Positions 8,230 to 16,346 of a DNA stretch of 64,000 nucleotides are shown in pieces (within the stretch, counting starts at the first letter, position 1; every line of letters begins with the position of its first letter). The notes under the pieces are model-generated. The model searched no databases and was not told the DNA's origin. It worked only from the letters and a program-made list of their open reading frames with translations. A program made the translations under genes and the position numbers. This stretch comes from Verrucomicrobiales bacterium (GTDB lineage: Bacteria > Verrucomicrobiota > Verrucomicrobiia > Verrucomicrobiales > DEV007): contig JAEUHH010000067.1 of the NCBI GenBank assembly GCA_016795505.1, forward strand, positions 39,797 to 103,796, written 5' to 3'.

Positions 8230-10482
8230 TTACTTTGCCAGTTTGGCCACCGGGTGGTCCTCCCAGACGGGCAGGTCGGCGAGGGCTTCGGCGACGGCGG
8301 GGGACAGGGGCAGGTTCCACGCAGCCCAGAACGGGGCGAGATTTTTTCCGCAGGCTTTTGACAGGCGGATCACCCACTGGTCGTTCTTTTCCTGCTGGGT
8401 GCGTGGCCAGGCGGATTCGGGAAGGGCGTTGTATTCGGCGATGACTTTCTTGAATGGCTCCCAGCCGAAAGTCTCCTGCACCTGGAGATAGGTCTCGAGC
8501 GCGACCCACATGCTCCAGTCTTTGTCGAAATTCCGGCCGCCCTGGAAGTACGAATTGAGCCGCTGGCGTCGATCGAGTGGGCGGACGGCGTCGTGGCCGA
8601 GTTCGCGTTTCTTGCCGATGTATTCCTCGAAGAGATAGACCGACCACAGGTTGCAAGTGGTCTCGCCGGTGCCGGGCAGGCTCCAGAGATCGTGCTGATG
8701 ATTGTGGCCATACTCGTGGAAAAAGCCCCAACTGCCCTCGGATCTCAGCCGGCGGGAATCGACGGAGAGGGCGGCGGCATCGTCGAGGTGTGCTGCCACC
8801 GGATAGCCGCTGTGCATGTAGCCGGCGGCGGTCTGACGATCAAAGACGAGCCGCTCGGCCCGGTACTGGTCCCGATCGACTCCGCCGCTCAGTTCGGCGG
8901 CCTTGTCGAGGATCTCGGTCCAGACCTTCATGACGCGGTCGGGATCGTCAAGGCGGCGGATCAGCTCGCTGGGCAGGGCGATGATGATGCGGCTGCCGGC
9001 AATCTCCGCCCAGGGCGCGGGGGCACGGCGGAAGCGGTTTCGCCATTCGGTGAGATCGGTCCGGCCGTCGATGTAGAGCGGCGCCTCGATCGCGCCAGCC
9101 AGAGTGAAGGCGAGTTCGCCGGAGGTGGCGCCGCGGGGCACCCGGATGGTGATGAGTCCGCCGAGGGCATTGGAAATTTTCGTCACCGGACCCTCGATGG
9201 TCACCGCCCGCTGGAGCCGCGGGTAACGATGCCACTGGTCCCGGCCGGATAGGCCGCCGCCGTAGGCTCCAATGACGATCTCGAAGCCGCGCCCGGCGAC
9301 TGACTCCGGCGCGGTGACGGTGATGACCTCGCCCGGCGCGGCGTAGAGGCCGGTGGGGCGCATTTCCTTGGCGGCCCAAGCGCCGGCTCCGCGACCGGAA
9401 AGCCAGCCGCGCCAGGTGCCGTCGAGGCGGACGGTGCGTTCGATCCGCGGGGCATCGGCGGGAACCGGTCCGGGATAGTTGTTGGCGGCGGCGATGGGAT
9501 ACATCCGGCCGGCGGGAAGGGTCTGGTTGAGGGTGTCCTCGAGGGCAATCACGGTATCGATGAGCGGGTCCTGTCCGGGGATGACCGGGGACTCTTTGGT
9601 GGGGACGATGGGACCGGCTTTCTCGCTGAGCGCGCGGAGGCCGGTAAGGAAGTCGGTCAGGGGCTGCCCGCGCAGGGAGACGCCCTCCCGGATGGTGGTC
9701 AGCAGCGCGTCGCGGCGGGCGGAATCGAGTTGGCGGGGGCTCCGGCCCAGTTCGGTGAGAGCGGCGAGGATTTCCGCGCCGTTGGCGTGGGACACGGCGA
9801 TGGGCTTCTCCCGGTCGGCATAGCCATCGGGGGTGAGCCGAAAACCGGCGGCGGCGGCGAGCCGGTTGGCGGGAAACTCGGCGAAGTGGGGGTGATCGCC
9901 GGCAAAGGGCCAGGGCGTCGCGGCGAGGACAAGCCCGAGACCCTTGGCCTGGGCGGCGAGCAGGGCGTCGATGTCCGCGTCGGTGAGTCCGCGCTGGGCG
10001 ATGACGCAGTACACGTCGGGGCGACCAGCGGCTTTGAGATCGGCGGGCGCGACGACTTCGGCTTCGAGGCCTTTTTCCCGCAGCGGGCCGGCGAGTGACT
10101 GGAGGTTGGGATGGAGCGCGATCTTCGGCTTGCTGGACCGGCCGGCCCAGCGGATGGCATTCGACACGACGCCGAGATTGGCCGGCTGCTGGAGCATGGG
10201 GCCGTTTTTCAGGAAGCCATCGTGGGCGAAAGCCACGACCCGCGCGGCACCGGGCGCCGGAGCCTCACCTGCGGCGGCGACGGCATTGCCGCGGCTGTCC
10301 TTCAGCACGGGAAAGGCCGTTTCGGCATCCAGCGCGATCAGACCGGGTGCCAGATCGAGATAGGAGATGCTGCCGCCGTCGCGGACGATGAGGGAGAGGG
10401 CTTCGTCGTTGGCTCTGGTGCCCCCGGAGGAGGCGAAAAAGGCTGTGACGAAGAGCAGGGCGGCGGGCAGGCTGGCTTTCAT
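8230..10482 (-). CDS. M60-like (enhancin-type) zinc metallopeptidase, exported
   Basis: The 750-residue protein has a signal peptide (LPAALLFVTAFFASSGG). The zinc site is HEYGH (residues 589-593), followed after a short loop by a Glu in LPGTGETTCNLW, which matches the M60 signature HExxH...E. The preceding region has the aromatic, Gly-rich sequence usual for M60-like domains. The N-terminal 200 residues (VVAFAHDGFL..., PDVYCVIAQRGL) resemble the class-I glutamine amidotransferase-like domain seen before M60 domains in FAM115/TcaF-like proteins. M60 enzymes cut glycoproteins such as mucins, so an extracellular role in degrading glycosylated polymers is likely. It is followed on the same strand by its probable operon partner upstream, an esterase. 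Confidence 0.88.
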   Translation of the reverse strand: MKASLPAALLFVTAFFASSGGTRANDEALSLIVRDGGSISYLDLAPGLIALDAETAFPVLKDSRGNAVAAAGEAPAPGAARVVAFAHDGFLKNGPMLQQPANLGVVSNAIRWAGRSSKPKIALHPNLQSLAGPLREKGLEAEVVAPADLKAAGRPDVYCVIAQRGLTDADIDALLAAQAKGLGLVLAATPWPFAGDHPHFAEFPANRLAAAAGFRLTPDGYADREKPIAVSHANGAEILAALTELGRSPRQLDSARRDALLTTIREGVSLRGQPLTDFLTGLRALSEKAGPIVPTKESPVIPGQDPLIDTVIALEDTLNQTLPAGRMYPIAAANNYPGPVPADAPRIERTVRLDGTWRGWLSGRGAGAWAAKEMRPTGLYAAPGEVITVTAPESVAGRGFEIVIGAYGGGLSGRDQWHRYPRLQRAVTIEGPVTKISNALGGLITIRVPRGATSGELAFTLAGAIEAPLYIDGRTDLTEWRNRFRRAPAPWAEIAGSRIIIALPSELIRRLDDPDRVMKVWTEILDKAAELSGGVDRDQYRAERLVFDRQTAAGYMHSGYPVAAHLDDAAALSVDSRRLRSEGSWGFFHEYGHNHQHDLWSLPGTGETTCNLWSVYLFEEYIGKKRELGHDAVRPLDRRQRLNSYFQGGRNFDKDWSMWVALETYLQVQETFGWEPFKKVIAEYNALPESAWPRTQQEKNDQWVIRLSKACGKNLAPFWAAWNLPLSPAVAEALADLPVWEDHPVAKLAK

Positions 10483-10509
10483 GCAGGAATGGGGGCGGGG
10501 TGGGGGGGG

Positions 10510-11751
10510 TCAGGGGGACTGAAGGGCGAACTTCAACGGGGCGAGCCCTTCGGTCACTTCGATCATAGCGGGAGAGGGGTCGTTTTGTGACAGGCGGTCG
10601 GCTTGTATGACGCGATCGGCCTCATTCTGGGTCGTTTCCCAGGTGCTGGCGGAAAAAGTAAGCCGGTTGCCGCCGACGACGGGTCCCTGATCGGCCGGCA
10701 GGCTGAATTTCCCGGCCATCACGCGGGCGGTGACGACGGGGAGCGTGACGCCGGCGGCAGGATGGAAGGTGACGCTGCCCCAGCGGACCGGATTGCCATT
10801 GAGCGTGACTTCCCCGGCCACCGCGACCCGCTGCGGCGCGGGGGCGTAGAAGCCATTGGCCCGCACCCAGGTATCGAGCAGGACGGACCAGGTGCCGGTG
10901 ATGGGATCGCCGAGATAGAGCCCGACGCCGTGGGGACCGCGCTGATAGATGTGCATTTCCGCCGGTATCTTATGCTTCCGCAGCGCGAGGTAGTAGCGCA
11001 CCGCATTCTCGGCGGGCACCGCGGTGTCTTCGTCGGTTTGGAAAATGAAGGTCGGCGGGGTCTCGGCGGTCACATTGAGATCGGAGGAGACGTGTCTGGC
11101 CTCCGGCGAATCCGGGGCAAACTCGCCACCGAGGAGATTTTTCCGCGAGCCGCCGTGGGCAAATTCCGACGCCATGGCGATGACCGGGTAGCACAGCACG
11201 GCGAAGTCGGGACGCGCGCTGGCTTCGTCGATGGCATCGGATGCGTCGTAGGCCTTTTCGTTGAACTTGGTCGAGGCCATGCTGGCGAGGTGCCCTCCTG
11301 CGGAGAAGCCCATCACGCCGATGCGGCGGGGATCGACCCCGTAGTCGGCGGCTTTGGCGCGGACGGTGCGGATGGCCCGCTGCACGTCGGCGAGTTGGGT
11401 CGGGAAGTGGTGTCCCTCCGGTCCGAGGCGGTAGTGAAGCACGAAGGCGCTGACGCCGCGCTCATTCCACCACACGGCGATCTGGTGGCCCTCATGATCG
11501 GCGGCGAGGCCTCCGTAGCCGCCGCCGGGTGTGACGACGACAGCGCAGCCGTTGGCCTTCTCCTTCGGGACGAGGTAGGTAAACAGTTTGGGTTTTCCGG
11601 TTTCGGCATCCTTGGCATTGGCATGGGGCGTCTTGCCGTCGGGCCAGAGGGGGATGGAATCGGCGGCCGGGGAGGTGCCGACGAGGAAAGCGGTGGCTGC
11701 CGCGGCGATGAGGCTGCGGGTGATGGACAGGCGGGCGGGGGATATTTTCAT
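10510..11751 (-). CDS. Exported alpha/beta-hydrolase (esterase/acetylxylan-esterase type) with C-terminal beta domain
   Basis: I chose the ATG at 11751, which gives a signal peptide (SITRSLIAAAATAFLVG); an upstream in-frame start adds a non-signal extension. The fold is seen in the oxyanion-loop motif TPGGGYGGLA, the nucleophile elbow GFSAGGH, an acid in QTDEDT and the catalytic His in RGPHGVGLY. This pattern is that of BD-FAE/Axe-type carbohydrate esterases. The last 110 residues (GEVTLNGNPVRWGSVTFHP onward) form a transthyretin-like beta domain common in PVC secreted proteins. It probably removes acyl groups from polysaccharides outside the cytoplasm, next to an M60-like protease. Only 27 bases separate the two genes. 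Confidence 0.87.
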   Translation of the reverse strand: MKISPARLSITRSLIAAAATAFLVGTSPAADSIPLWPDGKTPHANAKDAETGKPKLFTYLVPKEKANGCAVVVTPGGGYGGLAADHEGHQIAVWWNERGVSAFVLHYRLGPEGHHFPTQLADVQRAIRTVRAKAADYGVDPRRIGVMGFSAGGHLASMASTKFNEKAYDASDAIDEASARPDFAVLCYPVIAMASEFAHGGSRKNLLGGEFAPDSPEARHVSSDLNVTAETPPTFIFQTDEDTAVPAENAVRYYLALRKHKIPAEMHIYQRGPHGVGLYLGDPITGTWSVLLDTWVRANGFYAPAPQRVAVAGEVTLNGNPVRWGSVTFHPAAGVTLPVVTARVMAGKFSLPADQGPVVGGNRLTFSASTWETTQNEADRVIQADRLSQNDPSPAMIEVTEGLAPLKFALQSP

Positions 11752-11811
11752 GGCCGCGATGATAGCGGCGGAGGGCTCCGACGGCAATCGCGAGGTGCCG
11801 GCCGGGAGTGG

Positions 11812-12432
11812 CTACTTGCCAAAGCGATAGCCAAATGCCTCGATGTCCCGCGCGTAGTAGTCGGTCACCAGCCGGCGGGTTTCGTCATCGTAATAGCGCG
11901 AGTAATGCCAGTGGAATTTCCAGTTCGCGCGGGAAAGCCGCTTAGGCGGAGTGCCGAGGCGCTCGCAGATGGTGCGGAAATCCTCGCGCAGGTGTTCCAT
12001 TCGGCCGACGAAGTCCACTGCCAGCATGCCGTCGAGCGAAATCCAGTCAATCTGGGGAGACATGCGGTGGATGTGGGGCGAAGTCTTACCGCCCCATTCC
12101 TTCGGCTTGTGCTCCTCCGGATGATTGAGGGCGTGGCGCACCCATTCGGCAAAGGAGCGTTCGGTGCCGTCGGGCCGCTGCAGGAACAGCCGGACGGTGT
12201 CGGCGCGCTGCTTTTTCTTGCGCTGAAAATTGTATTCGGACAGGACGCGGTCCCAGGGATTGCGAACGATGGCGAATTTGAAGCACGCGGCCAGGGCCTC
12301 GTCGCCGAGTTTTTCCCGGTAACGGCCCAGATCCATGTGGTCGTCCCAGCCCACGCCAAAGGCCCGCATGATGGAGTTGCCGGCCGTCTTGGGGATGTGG
12401 ATGAAGAGACAGCGCTGGTCGGGGAGATACAT
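11812..12432 (-). CDS. Sulfotransferase-family protein
   Basis: This 206-residue protein shows the 5'-phosphosulfate loop near the N-terminus (FIHIPKTAGNSI) and the 3'-phosphate motif RNPWDRVLSEY, both diagnostic of PAPS-dependent sulfotransferases of the Sulfotransfer_2 type. The C-terminus WHYSRYYDDETRRLVTDYY is also typical. I chose the ATG at 12432; the frame is open for another 170 codons, but that stretch overlaps the LolA-like gene in another frame. It transfers sulfate from PAPS to a sugar or other acceptor that cannot be named from the sequence. No glycosyltransferase neighbours are present, so the acceptor remains open. Confidence 0.88.
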   Translation of the reverse strand: MYLPDQRCLFIHIPKTAGNSIMRAFGVGWDDHMDLGRYREKLGDEALAACFKFAIVRNPWDRVLSEYNFQRKKKQRADTVRLFLQRPDGTERSFAEWVRHALNHPEEHKPKEWGGKTSPHIHRMSPQIDWISLDGMLAVDFVGRMEHLREDFRTICERLGTPPKRLSRANWKFHWHYSRYYDDETRRLVTDYYARDIEAFGYRFGK

Positions 12433-12473
12433 TTCAGTGAGAAAGCAGGCTGTGGTCGGTGATCGGTGAAGAG

Positions 12474-13232
12474 TTAGCGATTGCCCTTTACTTTGGCTCT
12501 TTGGATGGAGCCGCCCATCTTCTCGCGGTCGAACAAGTCCTCGGGAAACTGGCCCAGATCCACCTCGCCGAAGGTCATCGTGACGGTGCGGCCGCTCTCG
12601 GTCACGACCATCCGGGACAGAAACGGGCCGCCACCGGCTGAGTTCTCGTAGGCAAACGTGGCGGTGCGGAGCAGATTGCCGGAGGTGGCGAAAAACTCGG
12701 CCTTTTTGCCCAGGTTGCCGGATTTGGTCACCCAGTATTTGATTTGCTTGTAGGTGTCGCCGAGCGAGTTGGCCTTCAGCGTGTAAACGGTGGCCGGTTC
12801 CCCGTTCACCTCGCCGTCCTCGCGGCCTTCGATCGCATAGCCATCGACATAGCTGGTCGAGGCGAGGTCGCCGATGGCCGCATCGCCGGAGAGGCGCTGG
12901 CGTTTCGAGACCGAGACCGGCCGGCTGAGACCGGGCTTCCAGAACCACATCTTGCCGTCGGCTTCGGCGACATAGCGGCGGCCCTGGGCCTCGGTGGGCT
13001 CGATGACCTCGGCAAAGATGCGTCCGCCCTGGGAGACGGTGTAAAATTTCGCCGTGCGGGTGCCATCGGCGCCTTCACTTTTCACCGAGACCACCCACTC
13101 GACCCCGGTGGAACCGGTCAGAATGCCCCGCGCCTTCTCGGCGGCGGCGAGGGCGGGATCGTCGATGGCCCGGGCCGACGACAGGGCCAGCGCGAGGATC
13201 GAAAGACAGGCGAGGGGGAGGGGGAATCTCAT
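12474..13232 (-). CDS. LolA-like outer-membrane lipoprotein-sorting family protein
   Basis: The ATG at 13232 gives 252 residues with a signal peptide (PLPLACLSILALALSSARA). The mature part has the pattern of the periplasmic LolA-like/DUF4292-type barrel: a beta strand reporting a glycated or oxidised scaffold (GKMWFWKPGLSRPVSVSKRQ), a flexible linker (SGDAAIGDLA), and YVDGYAIEG followed by VYTLKA and YKQIKYWVTK. These proteins carry hydrophobic cargo in the periplasm, but a chaperone role is inferred only from the fold. It lies 41 bases upstream of the sulfotransferase gene on the same strand, so the two could be cotranscribed. Confidence 0.75.
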   Translation of the reverse strand: MRFPLPLACLSILALALSSARAIDDPALAAAEKARGILTGSTGVEWVVSVKSEGADGTRTAKFYTVSQGGRIFAEVIEPTEAQGRRYVAEADGKMWFWKPGLSRPVSVSKRQRLSGDAAIGDLASTSYVDGYAIEGREDGEVNGEPATVYTLKANSLGDTYKQIKYWVTKSGNLGKKAEFFATSGNLLRTATFAYENSAGGGPFLSRMVVTESGRTVTMTFGEVDLGQFPEDLFDREKMGGSIQRAKVKGNR

Positions 13233-13330
13233 GAGACCGGCATTAAACCACGGATCGACCGCCGGGAAAGCCGGAATGCGGCGTCCGCCAGTTGCCCGGT
13301 CCGCGGGGATGCGGTATGGGATGGTCACTG

Positions 13331-14002
13331 ATGTCCGATTTCCCCGATTTGGAGACCTTTCCCGCCCTCTCGGCCGTGCCCGGCCTGGTGCACGGCTTTG
13401 TGCTGCGGCACCCGGGCATCGATGTGCGCACGGACCGTGAGACGGCCTTGGAGCGCCTGCGCGGCCACTATCAGGCGACTGCCCGCGACCGTCTCGACGT
13501 GGCCTTTGACGAAATGCGGTTCGGCGAGCAGGTCCATGGCGATCGCCTCGCGGTCTGCGACGAGGCCGGTGGGCCGCGGCTCTGGCCTGATGTCGATGGC
13601 CTGATCACCGCCACGCCCGGGGAGTATCTCGGCATCTATGTGGCGGATTGCTGCGCGGTCTATGTGGTCGATCCGGCGCGCCGGGCGTGCGGGCTGGTGC
13701 ACTCGGGGAAAAAAGGGACGGAACTCGGCATCGTGCCGCGCGCCATCGGGCTGATGGCGGAGCGCTACGGCAGCCGTCCACAGGACCTGATCGTGCAATT
13801 GAGCCCCTGCATCCGGCCGCCGGCCTACGAGGTCGATTTTGCCAGCCAGATCCGCCGCGATTGCGAGGCTGCGGGCGTGCCGGTCGATCGGATTCATGAT
13901 ACCGGGGCCTGCACCAGCCGGGATCTCAAGCGCTACTACTCCTACCGCGTGGAAAGTGGCCAGACCGGCAGGCTTCTTGCGATCCTTGGCTGGCGAAGCT
14001 GA
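13331..14002 (+). CDS. Laccase-domain (YfiH/PgeF family) protein
   Basis: This 223-residue protein shows the three metal-ligand segments of the family: GEQVHGDRLAV (His), VADCCAVYVVDP (Cys) and GLVHSGKKGTELG (His). The last replaces the usual HAGWRG with HSGKKG, a clear deviation. The C-terminal PCI segment SPCIRPPAYEVD is conserved. Members have been described as peptidoglycan-editing factors and as purine nucleoside phosphorylases/deaminases. The divergent third motif makes the exact activity uncertain. It is followed after 21 bases by ispE on the same strand. Confidence 0.85.
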   Translation: MSDFPDLETFPALSAVPGLVHGFVLRHPGIDVRTDRETALERLRGHYQATARDRLDVAFDEMRFGEQVHGDRLAVCDEAGGPRLWPDVDGLITATPGEYLGIYVADCCAVYVVDPARRACGLVHSGKKGTELGIVPRAIGLMAERYGSRPQDLIVQLSPCIRPPAYEVDFASQIRRDCEAAGVPVDRIHDTGACTSRDLKRYYSYRVESGQTGRLLAILGWRS

Positions 14003-14023
14003 TTACCCCGCCTTCACTTCGAG

Positions 14024-14872
14024 ATGAAAGCCATCACCCTCGCCGCTCCCGCCAAGACCAATCTCTGGCTCCGCGTGCTGCGGCGCCGGGAGGATGGCTT
14101 TCATGATATCGTTACCCGCATCGTCCAGCTCAATCTGGCAGACACCGTGCATCTCGAAGCTGTGCCTGAGTCGCGCGGCGCCTCCCTGACCTGCTCCGAT
14201 GCCTCCCTGCCGGTGGACGAGTCAAATCTCGCCCTCAAGGCTCTGCGGGCGCTGGAGAGCAGGCTCGACCGTCGCTTCGGCGTGCGGATCCACATCGACA
14301 AGGCCATTCCCCATGGCGCCGGTCTGGGGGGCGGGAGCAGTGACGCGGCCGCCGTGCTGCGGGGACTCAACCAACTCCATGCCCTCGGCCTGAGTCCGGA
14401 CGAACTGGCCGACATCGGCGCCACCTTCGGCTCCGACGTGCCCGTGTTTGCCCACGCGTCCGTCTGCGACTGCGAGGGCCGCGGTGAGATCGTCACGCCC
14501 GTGGAGTTCGCCTGGGAGCTGCCGATTTTTTTGATGAAGCCGCCCTTTGGCGTACCGACCCCGTGGGCCTACCAGCGCTGGCGCGACTCCGCCGAGATCC
14601 CCGGCATCCCCTACACGCCGCAGGTGTGCCCGTGGGGGGTGATGGAAAACGACCTCGAGCGGCCCGTTTTCCAAAAGCACCTGTTGCTGGCCCGGATGAA
14701 AAAGTGGCTTCTCGACCAGCGCGAGGTGCATGCCGCGATCCTTTCCGGCTCCGGGAGCTGTCTGCTCGCCGTGCTGAACCGCAACGACCGCGGCCGCATC
14801 CTGGAGGAGCGGGCCCGACAGACCTTCGGCCAGACCCTGTGGACCTGGGTGGGGCATACCCTCAGATCCTGA
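14024..14872 (+). CDS. ispE: 4-diphosphocytidyl-2-C-methyl-D-erythritol kinase
   Basis: The 282-residue product has the IspE N-terminal motif PAKTNLWLRVLRRREDGFH, the GHMP-kinase ATP loop PHGAGLGGGSSDAAA (about residues 95-109), the FGSDVPVF motif and the C-terminal ILSGSGSCLLAV glycine motif. Length and order fit the family exactly. It phosphorylates the 2-hydroxyl of CDP-methylerythritol in the non-mevalonate isoprenoid pathway, in the cytoplasm. One detail is notable: in most IspE the third motif reads SGSG(A/S)(T/C)(V/L)F, here SGSGSCLLA, which is acceptable. It ends 6 bases from the convergent PQQ-propeller gene. Confidence 0.95.
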   Translation: MKAITLAAPAKTNLWLRVLRRREDGFHDIVTRIVQLNLADTVHLEAVPESRGASLTCSDASLPVDESNLALKALRALESRLDRRFGVRIHIDKAIPHGAGLGGGSSDAAAVLRGLNQLHALGLSPDELADIGATFGSDVPVFAHASVCDCEGRGEIVTPVEFAWELPIFLMKPPFGVPTPWAYQRWRDSAEIPGIPYTPQVCPWGVMENDLERPVFQKHLLLARMKKWLLDQREVHAAILSGSGSCLLAVLNRNDRGRILEERARQTFGQTLWTWVGHTLRS

Positions 14873-14878
14873 GACCCG

Positions 14879-16153
14879 TCATTCGATCGCGTAGAGGTAA
14901 GCGTCGGTCCGGAGGTAGATTCGCCCATCGGCGAAAGCCAGCGAGGCATTGGTGTGCTGGTTCGGGTCGACCGCGTTCTTCGACACCACTTTCAGGCCCG
15001 CTGGATCGGGATCGATCACATAGGTTGTGCCTTGAGTGTCGTTGACGTAGAGCTGCCGGCCGATCAGGTTCATCGAGCTCCAACTGTTCGCCCCGAGGCG
15101 CTCGCGCCAGAGGATCTCGCCGGTGGCGACCAGACTGCTCTGCATCACGCCCGGTTCGTTCAGCAGATAAAGGTGGTCGCCGAGGATCTGGCCCGAACCG
15201 ATGCGCTGGGGATTCTGATTGCGTCCCTTGGGCGGATCGGCCCAGAGTCGGTGGGAGTCGGTCAGGTCGCCGGTTTCCGTCGTGGCTGGCAGGCGCGTCG
15301 CGATACCGGGACCGCCGTAGCCACAGAGATAGAGGGCGCGGCCGTTGCCGGTCATCACGTTGGTGTAGCAGAGGTCGCCGAGACCGCCGACGCGCCAGAG
15401 TTCCTTGCCGGACTTCGGATCAAAGCTGGTCAGGAAGCCCGGCAGGCCCAGCAGCATCTCGGGGCGTCCGCCATTGTCGATCACCAGTGGCGTGGCCCAC
15501 GAGCCCTTGAACTGCTTGGCGTCGGCGCTCTCGAAGGCATCAAGATCGACATCCCAAAGAGTTTTGCCACTGGCCTTGTCGATCGCAAAGAGTTTCATCT
15601 TCGGCCCCGGGCCGGCATGGATCAGCAGGGCATTCTCATGCAGCACCGGGCTCGCCGCGTGGGGACCCCAGATGTGGGTGTAGTCCGAGCCGAGATCGGC
15701 ACTCCATCGCTTCTTGCCCTCAAAATCGTAAGCATGCAGCCCGGCATTGCCGTGCCAGGCAAAAACCAGGCTGCCATCTGTGACCGGCGAGGCCGGGCAG
15801 TGGGGATTGGTCTTGTGGGTCTCCTCGGCCTTGCCGTAGTCGATGGTCTGCTTCCACAACAGCTTGCCGTCCCTGGCATCGAAGCACATCAGCGAACGCT
15901 GGCGCCCGTCGGCCTCGGCCTGGGTGAGGAAGACGCGACCGCCCGAGACGACGGGCGAGGAATTGCCCCGATCGGGCAAAGCGACGCGCCAGGCGATGTT
16001 CTCGGTGGCAGACCACTTCGTCGGGTAGGCACCGGCGTCCGGCAGCTTGCCATCGCCGTTGGGGCCCCGCCACGAGGGCCAGTCGTTGGCGTGGATCGGA
16101 AAGGCGGCGGCAGCGGCGAGGAGGGGAATCAGCAGGCGGGCGTGTGATTTCAT
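14879..16153 (-). CDS. Exported PQQ-like beta-propeller protein
   Basis: The ATG at 16153 directly precedes a signal peptide (ARLLIPLLAAAAAFPIHA); a TTG three codons upstream is in frame. The 424-residue protein begins its mature part with the DWPSWRGPNGDG motif that marks the secreted propeller proteins of PVC bacteria. It contains several blade motifs of the form DARDGKLLWKQ, DKASGKTLWDVD and DPKSGKELWRVG. The blades resemble BamB/quinoprotein dehydrogenases, but the PQQ-binding residues of true dehydrogenases are not obvious. It likely acts as a periplasmic scaffold. A 45-bp element lies 23 bases upstream of the start. Confidence 0.88.
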   Translation of the reverse strand: MKSHARLLIPLLAAAAAFPIHANDWPSWRGPNGDGKLPDAGAYPTKWSATENIAWRVALPDRGNSSPVVSGGRVFLTQAEADGRQRSLMCFDARDGKLLWKQTIDYGKAEETHKTNPHCPASPVTDGSLVFAWHGNAGLHAYDFEGKKRWSADLGSDYTHIWGPHAASPVLHENALLIHAGPGPKMKLFAIDKASGKTLWDVDLDAFESADAKQFKGSWATPLVIDNGGRPEMLLGLPGFLTSFDPKSGKELWRVGGLGDLCYTNVMTGNGRALYLCGYGGPGIATRLPATTETGDLTDSHRLWADPPKGRNQNPQRIGSGQILGDHLYLLNEPGVMQSSLVATGEILWRERLGANSWSSMNLIGRQLYVNDTQGTTYVIDPDPAGLKVVSKNAVDPNQHTNASLAFADGRIYLRTDAYLYAIE

Positions 16154-16176
16154 GGCTTTCAAAGCGGTTGGCGTTT

Positions 16177-16242
16177 CCGATGAGACAGGGTCTGGTCTCC
16201 GATGAGACAGGGTCTCTCCGGAGACACAACCCTGTCAGATCG
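16177..16242 (+). repeat. 45-bp tandem-hairpin element, copy C, with a third inverted half-unit
   Basis: Two tandem units (both starting CCGATGAGACAGGGT) span 16177-16221. They are followed by an inverted half-unit, ACAACCCTGTCAGATCG, at 16226-16242. It lies in the 193-bp divergent intergenic region between the PQQ propeller and cytochrome c genes, so it could affect transcription or translation of either. Confidence 0.8.
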
Positions 16243-16346
16243 ATACAGTTGCGGCAACCGCGCATTTCCGGCCCGATGCGGGCACATGATCCCGGATGCA
16301 ATCCGATCTTTTCGGGTTGAAGACGAAGCGCTAGACTTCCCTCCTT

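Noticed and set aside
12433..12948. Long N-terminal extension of the sulfotransferase
   Set aside because: It lies on top of the LolA-like gene in a different frame, and the family motif begins a few residues after the chosen ATG.
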